Numbered from the stretch's first letter, positions 1 to 12,209 are shown. The stretch is 64,000 nt of DNA from Ceriagrion tenellum (GCA_963169105.1 OY720641.1:78381496-78445495), one strand, 5' to 3'. The notes: generated by a model from the sequence alone, not told the origin. Made by a program: numbers and translations.

Positions 1-3000
1 AGCTTCCTCAAGGTAATGAGATCAGTTTTCATTATATTCGACGTTATGAGAAGGCTGTATGTCTACCACACACAATGCCTTGCATTCAGGAAACGTAAAA
101 TGGACCATCATCGAGATCAGTTGAAAGTTAAAGTAATTTTTGCTGCCGTGAGGTCGAAAAAATATATTTGTATGTATTAGAACATTTTTGGAGGTTTACA
201 GGCTGATCGTTTTTTCATGAGCCTTTAAACTGCTACCTAAAAGGTTTTGAGGAGGGTTACAGGCTGAGGACAAACCAACCTTTTGAGTTTACCTTTACTC
301 TATAGAAAGCGTCATGAGGTCGAGCATTTTAGTCTATATTGGCGAGGTCTGCAAGTGAGTATATTTAGAGAAATTAATTCGCAGCCGGAGAAGAGAGAAA
401 AATTTTATGAATGTTCAATAGATTTTTGCACAGATCTTTCAAATAGTCATATGCCTGTTCAATCCCAAAGATACAGGTTATTATTGTGTGCATGGATTAC
501 AATTTGGTCTGAAGCTCTCTCAGATATTATAGGCTTTGAGATGTCTTAGGAGTTTGGGTGCTTGGAGAGCGTTTTGTTTCTCAACATTTCGTCTTGCGTA
601 GCAGCAAGCTCACTCAAACGAGGCTCACAGATGCTCGCTGAAACGCGGTATGAAACGTAGAGCCACAAAATGCTTATCAAGCATCTAAACTCGGAAGTCT
701 TTCATACGATTAATATTAACGGATATGAATATGAAATTTGTACTACGTATCACCCCAAATCACGAGTCAATAAGTGAATACTTGTAGACAAAGTCGTTCG
801 GTGAAAATCATCAAACGATGCTCGAAAGAAAAAATTATGTTCGAACAATGAATGATCGTCGCAATATGTAGCTACTCGGTTCAGGTTTTTGAAGCGATTT
901 TCATAAGTGCAGAATTTTGTCCGTGTTCTTTATAAAGTATATATATAAAATAAAAAAAATTGTTTGCTACATAAAATTTGATGATATTTTAGCACTTAGC
1001 TTAATGGCATATTTTTCGGTATAATTTGATTTTCTAGGTATAGATTTTTCCCTAAATTCGGAATGATACATATCAAACTATTGAAATGGTTTCTAAAAAA
1101 TATGAAGGGATCATGCCGAGTAAAAAACACGTATTTTCAAGGCAAAACAATTCATCAATTAAGGGAAACATTTTAAAGTATAATTCTTGAATCATTTGCA
1201 TTGCTACACTCATGGTGTAATCCACCGTCTGAAAGATATTCTATTAAGTGCAGTGTGGTCCAAGAACTTTTTTCAAATTGCTTAAAATGTTATTAAATTG
1301 TGACTCAATGTCTCACAATTACCGCCTAGGTAAATAAGTAAGTAAATATTTTGCTTTCAACGACAGTAACTTGAATCGTTGAATTTACTTTTCATCCCCA
1401 TGAAAGCTATGTTGCCTATGAGGAATAGCTGTGCTAAGGCAACCCTCATCAAAAACATATACCTTGCCGGCATTTAACATGATTTGGTACATGATATTTA
1501 ACATAATCCTTTTATACATCATAGAAAATAATTGAACTAATAGTACATTAATGATAGTGCTATTAACTTCACCAAGTAGCACTAAGTTTAAGGAAAGAAT
1601 AGTATATAATAGAAAAATCAATTTCAGAAAAATCTAACAAAGTCTTCCTCAGTTAATATCCAAAAATTGGCCACCAGTAGAAATACTTTACAACTTTTCG
1701 TTTTTCTTATGGTATCAGGCAACATACTATAAACTTTTGGACCCAACAAAGGATACCTTGAAAATGGTTAATTTTTACTTGATTATTTGAACCACCTTCA
1801 TAGATCATAAAAGGTTTTTCCCTTAAATAAAGGTTGGTAACCTGATTTTTGAAGGGCATTCAGTCCGATTTTCTCTCTTCTGGAAAACCAAGGAACTCGT
1901 TTTCACCTTGCTGTAGGGTGAATAGTGTGAATATGTCCTCTTCCCCATGAGATGAACGCTGTACGAGTTATATGAGGTCTCGAAGGAGTACCCGATCCTC
2001 CTGACCCATACCCTAGGGCATACGCCACTGCGGCAGCGTAAGATATTCTCTTCTTCCCGTGCTCCCACGCTACTTACATTACATCCTGGAGGCAATCCAT
2101 CCTTTTCTCTCTCCTTGCTTGCACGTTTTTCCTCTCAGACTCTCTCTCTATCGTCTATTAGGTCATTCAGCCTCCAGCGGCGCCCTCTAGAGACCACTCT
2201 TAATTCGATGTTCCCTCAAAGAGAGGACGATGTGTATTACTCCGATGTAATTAATCATACATCTGTTTTGATCAGTTCCAAAGTAATAGAGGTTGAAAAA
2301 AAGAGGTTCTATGTTAAAGAGATCATCAAATGGATAGTTTCTTTCATGATAGCTAATTTTCATAATGCGCCTGTAAAAGTAATTTTCAAAATTACTAAAT
2401 TTATAAGTGCGTACTTTCAGTTTCCTTGAAATATTTGTTATTTTCCTAACAATTGTATTTATACTGTCTCTAGAATATCTTGGGTGATTACCCTAGCCTG
2501 TACACTTTTATTTTCTTTTCACAGATTTGATACTAACTCTACAATCTAGATAGAAGTCGCCTTACGTTCCAAACACAGAAAGCATCGATAGACTACACTA
2601 TTTTGCATTGATTCCTACGTCTAATGATTACTAATACTCAGAAATGAAATGAGATCTTTCATAATTTTCCACGGTTTTTCATAAAGACTCACAAGATGGA
2701 CGCCTATATTGTGAATTTTAAAAGTAAACTGCAATAGCTGCATTAAAAAAATATTTTTATCTCATAATTGAAAAAACATGAACTCTATTTTTCTTGTGTA
2801 TTACTCTTACGCTAGAAAGAGTAGAACAGTACATATAAATTAATCGAAGCTATGCATTCTGAAGGAAAACATTGTTTAAAAACGGTTTAGATTAGGCAAG
2901 GGTATATGAATTTTATGTTGGACTTTAGGGAGTCTTCCTGGTAGTGTTCTCCTCTCTGTCCTGTTCTCCTCATGTTTTCCTTCCGTTTCTTCCTCTCTCG

Positions 3001-3500
3001 TCACTCTTTACCGCTTCACCGATCCCTTCACGCAGTTTCCATTAACGTCTCAGCGTCCTTGAGAGGTGAAGGTGGCCTCCCAACTCATTCTTTATCCATT
3101 AGAGCGTCAGGGTTTTCGGAGTGCGGAAGTTGTCAGGTTTCGTCCGACCTTTTTTCATTGGTGCCCGCGTCACTAATCTTCCTCGGCCCCAGAGGATATT
3201 GCGGAATGGACGGTAAATAAAATAATGATGAGAGACTATGGAGAATCTGCGCGACGGCTTAGTGGCCAGAGCAGTAGGTAAATGACCGAAGATTTTTCGT
3301 TTAGCCCTTTCTCTTCTATCAAAGGCCGGGTATTGTCTGTCCGTTTACGAAGGTAGTTTGGCATTTAAACCTTCCATTAGGGAACCGTATTGCGCAGGCC
3401 TTTCTATGTGACCTTACCTTGTGTAGGTAATCAAGATGACAACATTTATGGTTAGCAGACGATGCTATTTTCAATTACTAAAATATTTTTATTGCTTGCC
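1..3500. other. No recognisable gene
   Basis: AT-rich sequence with only short chance ORFs on both strands; none resembles a family I know. A higher-GC block near 1850-2095 and pyrimidine-rich runs near 2100-2200 and 2940-3010 stand out in composition, but I could not assign them. I see no tRNA, no long ORF and no clear inverted terminal repeats. Confidence 0.5.
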
Positions 3501-3525
3501 TTTTTCAGTAAAATTCGGTGTTAAG

Positions 3526-3731
3526 CCAAAGTCGGCTCCGGTGGCAGTGAGGTAAAGTCGTCGCCTGCTAACCCGAGGGTCGCGGGTTCGAGTCCCGCCT
3601 GGGTAGAATATTATCTGCCCAAGGACATGGGTGTTTGTGTCGCGTCCGTTGTTACTGTTATTCACCCGACGTAAATTGGCCCATTGGGCTGTATTCGGGA
3701 TAGTGAAGATAAATAAAATAAAATAAATAAA
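3526..3731 (+). repeat. tRNA-headed SINE
   Basis: A short interspersed element of about 205 bp. The head looks like a tRNA gene with an RNA polymerase III B box (GGTTCGAGTCC at about 3585-3595) and the usual complementary T-stem around it. About 120 bp of unrelated body follow, then a 3' tail of ATAAA/AATAAA units (about 3708-3731). The sequence AAAATATTT occurs both just before the element and right after the tail, so it may be a target-site duplication. The tRNA part lacks a clean acceptor stem, so I read it as a SINE rather than a working tRNA gene. Confidence 0.7.
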
Positions 3732-3854
3732 AAATATTTCATATAACAAACAAATATTTCATGCTCAAATATTAAGATAACATATATTACATAATTCAAA
3801 ACGATTATTGTCACTCCCACAATTAAGAAACAACTGCTATATCACTATAAGTCT

Positions 3855-3965
3855 CGTGTAGCGTCAATATAGTGCCTCCAACTTTTAAAGGGATTAAGAT
3901 GGGAGCACCTAGGTGCTCGGAGGGTACACGCTAGGCTTAGTTTGCTTCAAAAATTCAGAGTGCGT
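3855..3965 (+). pseudogene. Shred of non-LTR RT C-terminus
   Basis: About 110 bp matching, with many changes, the stretch just before the C-terminal domain in the copies at 15.7-16.3 kb and 46.3-47.0 kb. The shared parts are the GGGATTAAG..GGGAGC..CT block and the ACACGCTAGGCTTAG block. It has no open frame and is the most decayed copy of this family in the window. Confidence 0.6.
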
Positions 3966-3969
3966 TATC

Positions 3970-6640
3970 GCTTGTTACTCCACAAATCTTCATCTCACTT
4001 GAATAAAGACTGTTATGTATCTTGGCTACAACAAAGATAGCTATTATATTTACCTCTTTCCATAGCTTTGCATTTATTTATTATTATCATTTGTATTAAT
4101 TATATAATTTTTGTATAATTTCCCTCTTAAAAATGACATAATGTTTCTATGGAAAAATATCCTGTAATATTACAACTCATGCCAGCATATTACAAAGCTA
4201 ATTACACGTGTTTACTTTGCAAATATCTTTGCTCATAGGTGGTACTCTTTGACATGTTTAGACAGATAACCCTTTTTTTCTGCGAGTAAATTTATTTTAA
4301 AAAGATTCTTGTCTCATTTGGAAATCCAATCTTCATTAAAGTATTTTCGCCACCTAATTTAGCCATTTTAAAGAAAACTTCGCTCTTGTGCTCATCCATA
4401 AACGTGAATAAATGCCTGTGGAAGGAAGTAGTGGTAGGCCTCGTGCTGCCCTTGCTCGAGTTTTTTGTCGACCAAAAAGTCGCGTTATCTTTGAGGCAGG
4501 AACTTCAGACAGAGTGGCGTGCTCCGTTAACGCGGTGGGAATCCTCAAATCCTCATCGCCTCCACGCACATAAGGACCACTTTATACTCCCAACAAAATC
4601 CTGTGGCAAACGACAGTCTTCCTATGACACGAGACCTCGGTTTCCTGTAAGAACCTCCTTCTGAAAACGCTCGAGTTTTAATACCACCGCGGAAGTCTTC
4701 GTGGCAATTTTACAGTGTCCCTGTTACCATTTTCTTCCCTAGCCATGTGCCTCATCACCAAATTCCTATTCCTTCTTTCGTCGGTTAACTTCAGAAATTT
4801 CATTGAAACATTCAGCCAAGATTGTGAGAAGGTCGCAGTTGTAAACATAATATACTCTTCATGACATAAATGCTAACCCAGATAACCTAATTCTACGCTA
4901 AATAGTTTCATCATTGAATATTTATGAAATATTGATAGTAGGAATAAAATTTCTATTAGTTTAACAGAAGGAGGCATCCACTTTAATAAATAACACATTT
5001 CGGCATAGGTTTTCTACATCGAAATCTTGTGCGATACGAAGCTGAGTGTTAATAATGATATAGTCTACGGATAATCCCATAAGCTTTAGTTAACTCATTG
5101 TTTCACCCTTTGCACTAAGGTTTATCTCATTGACGAAAGGTTGAATAAAGATTGATTGAACAAATGGTTTAAATAGGGAATAACATTATATGCAGTCTCG
5201 TTTCTGTAAATGTTGATTCATTTTAATTTGTGGGGTTTTTATTTACCTCCACAATGGAGAAACATTCTGTGCCTATTATTGAGACTGATGGAAGAGAAAG
5301 AGCCACATTGGATTGGGTTAGAAGTAAAGGTAGCGTCGTAGATTCAGAGAATGTAGTTCAAATGGTTTGAGGAATTCATGAGAGCTGAGCTGTTGTAAAT
5401 TGTTGCAAAGGGTAATATAGAACTTGGCAAGCGCGGTCAGAAATAGGCAAATTAACCGGAATTTTGCGTATGGAAGCTCAAAGGCCAATTTTAAATTATA
5501 AATGAATCTAAGGTCTCTTTAAATACCAGCCGATCAATTGGTAGCGAATGAAGTTTACTAGCATTTGAAAAATTTGATGGAATGGCATTCGTGTGCCGTC
5601 ACTCTTTTATTGCAAAAATTATTTATGTCATCTTCATTTTCCCTGAGTCGTACGAAGTAATCGTCACTAAGAAATGATACCTATGACCAATTATCCAAGC
5701 CAACTTGGCATAAACATACTTTAGTGTGACTCGGTGATGACCCAAAGGAAACATTCAAGGTGAATACCTTAATATGTGATTTGGCTGAAGTCGCATGGTT
5801 TAGAAAACCGCATGGATTAACGAAGAGAAGCAATGTAAATTTTCAATGCGATAGGACGGCAATATTGAGACCGTTATAGTACCTTATTGGTACTATTGAA
5901 TGGGTCAGTGATTTTTATTAAGCTAAAATCGCAAGAATAAGTTGCGGCATTGCTAATAAGTCAATTATCGTCATCTAAATGCAACATGCGAGCCGTTGAA
6001 GAGGCGTGTGGGACGGGGTTTTCTGTCACCAGCCATAATTAGGGAGTGGCAGATAGGGGGCAGGACGGGTACAGGAAAGTTGTGTATTAGCGATGTGTCT
6101 CAAATTAGTGCAACGCTCTTTTATTAAGATTTCCGTTGAACAATCAGTAATGGTGTGTAGAAAGAACAAATTTTTGTACTTTAAGCTCAACAGTGAATCT
6201 TTCTTATTTATATATTAAGTAGTTCATCCATAGAATGCAAAACAGAAATTATTTCCAATAAATACTGCGTTGTACATAATATAAATGGACATATTATTCA
6301 CGGTAGACGAGTTAAATCTTTAATTTTTCAAAATGAAACTAAGTGCTGTTTCATTCATCAGGATACCGTAAAATTATTCAATCCTTAGAGTATATAATTT
6401 TACAGAGGTAGCGCGACGAACTTCAGATTAGCCATTCCTTAGAGCCATTTGGAGAGCCCTTAAAACACTGATTAATGTATGAGATCGTGAGACGGTACGG
6501 GTGTTCTAAGACGAGCACTTCCTTCCAGCATGCAAGTGAGACATTTTTAATTTGGAAAAAAATACTTACAGAATAGATCCTCATGAGCGGGTGACATGAT
6601 TTTCATGCCCCCGCCCAATAGAGAGACCAATGTATATTTA
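3970..6640. other. No recognisable gene
   Basis: AT-rich sequence with short opposing ORFs around 4354-4664 that resemble nothing known to me. I see no tRNA, no inverted repeats and no coding signal. Confidence 0.5.
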
Positions 6641-6647
6641 CTTATCA

Positions 6648-6932
6648 ATGCTCCAGTAATGAACATATATGAAAGGAGTGTGCTTCGTTGGTTTGGCCAT
6701 GTTGAGAGAATGGATGAGAGTCGAATAAGGAAACAGATACATATGAGAGTGAAATGAATGGTGCGAGAGCGAGCAGTAGGCTGAGAAAGTTGTGGTTGAG
6801 GAAATTCTTAGGAGGAGGAATATTAGGAGTCTTAAAAACAGGAGGGCGTGTATGAAGCAGTGTATGGGGGTAAATGAAGCGAAAGAGGTTTGCAAGGATA
6901 GGTCAGTATGGAGGAAATTATTGGAGCAGAGC
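6648..6932 (+). pseudogene. RTE-like RT C-terminus, copy 1 (broken)
   Basis: A decayed copy of the extreme C-terminal part of a non-LTR retrotransposon ORF2. It follows the copy at 7005-7405 from the YERSVLRWFGHV-type block through the GARGRGRPRKLW-type block to the GVNEAKEVCKDRSVW-type end, but small deletions break the frame in the middle (about 6740-6800). It stops at the AGCAGAGCTA that precedes the 3' UTR in the other copies and lacks their TATG tail. Same strand as the next copy, 75 bp away. Confidence 0.75.
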
Positions 6933-7004
6933 TACTATTCTACTAGAAGCTTCTTCTTTTAGTATTTCATCTTAAACATCCAATCCAATCAATCAAATAA
7001 TAGT

Positions 7005-7490
7005 CATAAGAGTGGACTAAATGCCGTGGGTATGAGTTATCTGAGGAGTTTTGCGGCAGAAGTAGGATGGATAGAGTCGGAAATAGGTGGGTAATAAATG
7101 AATGTGGGCTAGATGCTCCGGTAATGGACATATATGAAAGGAGCGTGCTTCGGTGGTTTGGCCATGTTGAGACAATGAATGAGAGTCGAATAACGATGCA
7201 GATATATGAGAGTAGATTGAATGGTGCGAGAGGGAGAGGTAGGCCGAGAAAGTTGTGGTTGAATGTGGTTGAGGAAATTCTGAGGAGGAAAAATATTAGG
7301 TGTATAAAAACCGGAGGGCGTGTATGAAGCAGTGTATTGGGGTAAATGAAGCGAAAGTGGTTTGCAAGGATAGGTCAGTATGGAGGAAATTATTGAAGCA
7401 GAGCTAGGTGTACAAATATGTATTAATGAGTGAAACTTTGTGACTCTGCCTACTCCGGAAGGGAACGGTGAGATTGGTGTGTATGTATGT
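7005..7490 (+). pseudogene. RTE-like RT C-terminus and 3' tail, copy 2
   Basis: The 3' end of a non-LTR retrotransposon. Codons from about 7067 to 7327 read as the post-RT tail of ORF2: RMDRV-type start, NECGLDAP, YERSVLRWFGHVE, then the basic GARGRGRPRKLW motif typical of such tails. A stop (TGA at 7325) cuts the last part, whose remnant (GVNEAK, CKDRSVWRKLL) continues to about 7405 in a shifted frame. An 85-bp 3' UTR ends in GTATGTATGTATT. The closely related minus-strand copy at 63.0-63.6 kb confirms the family. The catalytic RT core is absent, so this is a 5'-truncated insertion. Clade is uncertain; RTE-like is my best reading. Confidence 0.8.
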
Positions 7491-8190
7491 ATTTACCCTC
7501 TTAGTGCGGTAGACTCGTATATCGACTTTTGGATCCCTAGCAAAAAGTGCTGCTGGCTGATTTGTTGCCTCATACCTACATTGTTCATCATATAATTCTG
7601 CAATGCTTACATTAATTTTCCATATAATGTAAAATAAATGTACCATTATTTACTGACTAAAATTATATAAAATTTAAAAAACTTTATATAATATCAAAAG
7701 CAACGACGTCATAATTTTTTTTCTATAGCTGATGCAATTTATAAAATTAACCTCAGAATTTCTCTATATTCGCTAGCATCTGGCCGGCTGGATGAGCCTA
7801 TAGTACCTACCACCAACAGAAAGTAGCATTGAGGGGGTTAACCAATACTTCCGAAACTTCTCTGCAATTTAATATAGTACGAACAACTAACAATATGTTT
7901 CTGTCCATTTCGCAAATGGTATATTGCGGACATGCGCGACGGAAGCTGTTTCACCTTGGCTTGTGTTCGAGAATAAAGACTGTGATTTTGTCAAGTGGTT
8001 CCCTAAGTAGGCGATATCGCCCCCTGGGTGGAGTTGCTTTCATCTGGGGGGCGAAATGGAGCAATGGAGCCGGCATGGGGCCGCTTGAGGCAGTGACCTG
8101 GCCTAACGGTACCATAAATGCATATCGTTGTATGATAAAAATATCGATATATTGGATTTGAAATAGAATTTTAACCATTTATAATATTGG
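7491..8190. other. No recognisable gene
   Basis: AT-rich flank, then a moderately GC-rich block (about 7980-8110) with short opposing ORFs of no recognisable family. Nothing else seen. Confidence 0.5.
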
Positions 8191-8191
8191 A

Positions 8192-8330
8192 AGCTTTGTT
8201 TTTATAAAAATCCTCATTTGTTCCAGTGGTTTATGATTTTAAAGCTTGCCGCTGGGGTCCGTTGGGTAAACGTTTGTGGAGCCAAGGCTGGGAAGTGGCT
8301 GGTAAATATTTGGGAAACACTGATTTTAAT
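8192..8330 (+). repeat. Unnamed diverged dispersed repeat, copy 1
   Basis: Shares scattered blocks in the same order and strand with 14198-14345. These are a GCTTT.TTTTTATAAA.ATCCT block, a GATTTT block, a GTGGCT block and a TTTGGGAAACACTG block. The rest is strongly diverged. No coding capacity and no clear ends; probably an old transposon fragment. Confidence 0.5.
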
Positions 8331-8832
8331 GAAAAGCCAACGGACGAAATCTTTTTAGCCAACAAAAGAAATATTTTCCCCAATAAATAATTCAAAATGC
8401 TCTTATTTAATGATACGCACTTTCGTCGACGTATGCAAAAGATTACACCATTCATTTCAAATCGAGTACTTCTACAAAAAGAAAACTTGCCAAGTTTTGG
8501 GATGTATTCTTTCGAAATATTTTAGAGAGACTCCATATGAATATTTTTTTTGCGGGATAACTGATATTTCTATCGTATGAGTGAGTGACTCTTGTGCTTT
8601 ATGATGATTCTTTAGGGGACATGAAGCATCTTGCATCTATAAGCCAGTGTCTGTATTCTCATTCTTCTTTGTAAGTATGGGAATATTCAACGCTTGTGAA
8701 CAATTAAAATCTTTGGAATTAGATGAATGACGAGCACTGACAATAGACCCGTTTATTTCTCAAGAGAATTAGTGCGGATTTTTAATTGTTAGATACCCCT
8801 TGTAGCGTAGCCACTCCACACATTTTAGGGCG

Positions 8833-9169
8833 GTAGCAGTTATTATACCCTACACCTGTACGTGGGTAGGATATAATGATTTTGTCACAGCAGAAATTTA
8901 ACGCATTGCAGGAGGCGTGGCAGGTATGGATCAGTATACATAGAAATGATCAGCATCACCTTACGAGTTAATCTAGCTATGTCCGCTGTCTTTATGTCTG
9001 TCTCTTCGCACGATAACTGCCGTAAAAATTAAGATATCGAGCTAAAATTTGTATCATAACCCTGAAGTAGTCCACAGACGGTACAGTTCTTAAATGGGTT
9101 GGATCGGACCCAAACCATGCCCTTTTTTTAAACAAAAGTGAAAGTGGTGTAGGGTATAATAACTGCTAC
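8833..9169. mobile_element. 337-bp MITE with 24-bp terminal inverted repeats
   Basis: The left end GTAGCAGTTATTATACCCTA (8833 onward) and the last 24 bp ending at 9169 are exact reverse complements over about 24 bp. The interior is non-coding. No convincing target-site duplication is visible, so I cannot assign a superfamily. It is a non-autonomous DNA element. Confidence 0.8.
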
Positions 9170-9444
9170 GGAAGCTTCGGAAAGGCCGAAGATAATTTTT
9201 TTAACTTTTTTTAAGATCAAAACCTCCGCCAAGGTCATATGGGTCGACGACCGCGGTAGATTCGCTCATGAGGTATTACAATTGAACAATTATAGAGAGC
9301 AATTGTGCAATGATTTGAATGATAACTAAAAGCATATACACAAACAAGTATCGGGCGAGAAAACAAAATAAAACAAACCAAAACAAAAGCAAAATATTTG
9401 CTATCAATACCGAGTACTAGTGAGGGTAATTTATAGGATTTTTT

Positions 9445-9665
9445 ATAATCGTGCAGGTGAAAAGAGAACACCAAGAGTCCATGAGCTCCGTAGCTATCAC
9501 AATGTAACTATACCTAGACCTAGAACAGAAATTTTTAAGCAGAGTTATTCATTCCTAGGGCCCAAAATATATTGTGCGCTACCTGAATTTATTACTTATA
9601 CAAGAAATGAATGTAAATATTGTAGAGGTGTAAAAAATTGGTTATTTTCTATTGATGATGTATAA
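9445..9665 (+). pseudogene. C-terminal end of a non-LTR RT (Jockey/CR1-like)
   Basis: The open frame ending at TAA 9663-9665 reads as the very end of a Jockey/CR1-type ORF2. It has a basic block and HNVTIPRPRTEIFKQS, then YSFLGPKIYCALPEFI, an FK-like region and WLFSIDD. The PRPRTE.FK.S....GPK.....LP pattern is the well-known terminal signature of these polymerases. No RT core lies upstream, so this is a 5'-truncated copy. The 200 bp of AT-rich sequence after the stop is probably its 3' UTR. It differs from the family at 15.7 and 46.4 kb. Confidence 0.75.
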
Positions 9666-10232
9666 AATTTATTTTAATATTGTGTAAAATCATGTAACTT
9701 ACAGCAGTGTCAATTATCTATTTCATGTTTTCTTTTTCTTTTCTTATTTATTATTGATATGAAAAGGTTAATGAGTTAATGTCTCTATGCTGAGTGAATT
9801 TCGATTGTAACTATACATTGTTATCCAAATATAAAGCAACACATTCAAATCATTTTGTATGTAAGAACGAGTCGGTAACCCCAAAACGCAGTTCCTTGAA
9901 AGGGGTACCTATATTCCAGAAATCATGTCACCCTTAATTGTTTCTGTTATTTGTGGAAAAAACTCATATTCTTATTATTATAATGGGATTCAGTTCGAGC
10001 AGGAGAGACAGTACGGGGATTCGACGAAGAGACAGTGATCAGGTGCAGTCATTTAGAAGACTGTTATCAGTATTCAATTATCAGTGCGACGAATACTAGC
10101 TGAGAGGTAGACGTGTGTGGTAATCCCATCAACCTTTGACAACCAAAAGGAGACCGCAGAGAGAGAGGGATATCTTATGGACTTGACTAATGAGAAATCT
10201 TTTTCCATAACGTCTGAGTTATATTTATTATA

Positions 10233-10340
10233 CATGATAAAATATAACAACAATAGTAATATCCACACTTTAATGTACTACTTCAACACAGACCATGGTT
10301 TCGACATACTATGTCATTATCAAGGTGATGGGACAGACAC
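10233..10340 (+). repeat. Left inverted repeat of Penelope-like element
   Basis: 108 bp, inverted relative to 11130-11237, with only four mismatches by eye. PLEs are known to carry long terminal repeats in direct or inverted orientation, so I read the pair as PLE terminal repeats. On the minus strand it holds a hammerhead-like layout: CUUGAUAA, an extra U, the 5-bp stem GACAU/AUGUC, GAAA, the palindrome ACCATGGT (10292-10299), then C. Confidence 0.8.
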
Positions 10341-10343
10341 TCG

Positions 10344-10981
10344 ATATGACGATCCATAACTTTGATAAAGAACTAAAAGTAATAAAAACTATAGCAATTA
10401 GGAATGGCTTCAACATCAAGTGCTTAGACAAGATGCTTAACCGCTATCGCTCCAAAAGAACTACCAAATTGTTGACATCCCTGTGTATGGTCTCGAATAA
10501 AATTACCCGCTGGGTCAAATTACCTTTTATTAGAAATATATCTTATAAACTACAGAATATTGTCCCCAAAAATAATTGTAAAATCTCATTTTATAACCCT
10601 TTGACGCTTGACAAGATTTTATTTAATTCTAAGGACAATTATGACCGTATGGACAAAAGTGGAGTGTATAAATTAAAGTGTGAGGACTGTGGTATTTGTT
10701 ATGTTGGACAATCTGGTAGAAGTTTTAAAATCAGAGTGGAGGAACATAGAAGAAGTTTTATACATAATGATGGAAAATCTTGTTTTGCGAATCATTTATG
10801 CCGGTGTAATCATTTTAGCAACTTTGACATAGATATTTTACATTGTAATGACAAAGGGCTTAAATTGGATTTTATGGAAAAATTTGAAATTGTCAATGGC
10901 CCGGATGAAATTTGTAACGATGTTTTATTTTGTTCTGACTCACCTTTGTTAAAGCTAAGCGTCCCTATAATTAAACCCTGA
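10344..10981 (+). CDS. Penelope-like linker and GIY-YIG endonuclease (partial)
   Basis: An open frame (in frame from 10295, ending at TGA 10979-10981) gives about 210 residues matching the C-terminal part of a PLE polyprotein. The linker (LKVIKTIAIRNGFN..CLDKMLNR type) is followed by the GIY-YIG nuclease, which nicks DNA during retrotransposition. The nuclease signature is GVYKL (codons at 10661) with YVGQSGRSF (at 10700). A cysteine pair (KCEDCGIC) lies between the two halves, followed by EEHRR, FANHL, a histidine, ILH, and a late EKFEI that could supply the catalytic Glu. The RT domain is missing, so the copy cannot move alone, yet the frame has no stop. Upstream the frame runs into the left inverted repeat, so the first 16 codons are not genuine PLE sequence. 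Confidence 0.85.
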
Positions 10982-11129
10982 CCTTCACCCACAACCCACT
11001 TTGTGTCCGTTTTACGTCATCGGCCCCATATGTTCACCCAAATTGTTCTTCCCCCACCACCTCCCCCCCACTCGCCTCTTCCATATACCCCCTCCTCCTA
11101 CCTTGGCTCTGGTATAAATACATGTGAGT

Positions 11130-11237
11130 GTGTCTGTCCCATCACCTTGATAATGACATAGTAAGTCGAAACCATGTTCGGTGTTGAAGTAGTACATTAA
11201 AGTGTGGATATTACTATTGTTGTTTTATTTTATCATG
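11130..11237 (-). repeat. Right inverted repeat of Penelope-like element
   Basis: Mate of 10233-10340. Together they bracket 789 bp containing the GIY-YIG frame and a C-rich 3' region (about 11040-11100). The hammerhead-like layout is on the plus strand at 11145-11180; here the palindrome after GAAA has decayed to ACCATGTT. Confidence 0.8.
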
Positions 11238-11239
11238 GA

Positions 11240-12160
11240 TATATCGCATTTCCACCATGTTAAGCCTGAAACGATTTCATATATTTATTATGGTACTTAT
11301 AGAGGCTATAATAATACTGTTTGAGTTCTTAGCTTATGCAGTCATAATAATTGGTGCTTCATGAATCTGTTATCTTTCCTGGCAAGCAGAAACTAGGGAT
11401 GAACCTATCAAGGATGAAAATGGGTCGTTGATTAAACTTGTGGGCCAAATGCAGATGCTCCACCCACGATTTGAAATTGGTGGAATAAACATCTTAACCT
11501 CAGTAATAATACCTAGTTTTGATTTCTGACCCTATTAACCTCCATCTAGAATTAATTTTCCATCTCTTCGATGATATTGTGGTGCTACGGTAATGACAAG
11601 AAAATGTCTCTGGTAGATAGAACCTACTTTTTTAATATCCGAAACACAGGAAACACGCTCTTAGAAATACGACGTAAGTTTTGTGGCTCTTTCGTTCACC
11701 CCCCTTATTTTCGCTGCGAAGAACTTGCACTTGAAGAAAGTCAACTTACTCCAGTATTTAATCGAGCACCAACAGCTGCCTTTCCAGCTACACGTCGTTT
11801 CCAAGCGATCGCTACTCTAGTATTATAACAGCTTCCTTTCTGTGATTTTCAACTGTCGTTACGACGAAAGTTTTTTAAGAACATTCAGTTTGGTCAATTC
11901 AACTGTTTGGAAATGCGGTATAGCCTAATCCTTCCTGGTATTAGATAATAAAAATAAAATATTTCATTTATTTGCAGTAAATAGTCGTGGTTTTGATGGA
12001 TATCTCGACGTCAAAGTAATTGTGTTTGATGCAGGTACTTCACATCTAGTCGTAAGCTAGTGTAAAATACGTTTCTGTAAATTGATAATACGTAGGGAAA
12101 CTGTCTGCGCATTGACGCAACTTCAGAGCTGTGGCTGGGAACACGTATTCGTAACGTCAT
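11240..12160. other. No recognisable gene
   Basis: Contains an unrecognised 85-codon frame at 11571-11828 and otherwise AT-rich sequence. I see no domain, repeat end or RNA gene. Confidence 0.45.
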
Positions 12161-12208
12161 GACTGGAATGCAGCGCCACTGACGCGTCAGTGGCGCTGCA
12201 TTCCAGTC
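12161..12208. repeat. Perfect 48-bp palindrome without spacer
   Basis: Two 24-bp arms, GACTGGAATGCAGCGCCACT plus GACG and its exact reverse complement, meet at 12184/12185 with no loop. The arms are far more GC-rich than the surroundings. Flanks beyond the arms do not match each other. Confidence 0.95.
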
Positions 12209-12209
12209 G

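Noticed and set aside
283..549. 88-codon protein near the left end
   Set aside because: The frame lacks a clear ATG start and resembles no family; likely chance.
2115..2429. 104-codon protein
   Set aside because: No domain recognised, a start without ATG context, and an AT-rich C-terminal half typical of chance reading.
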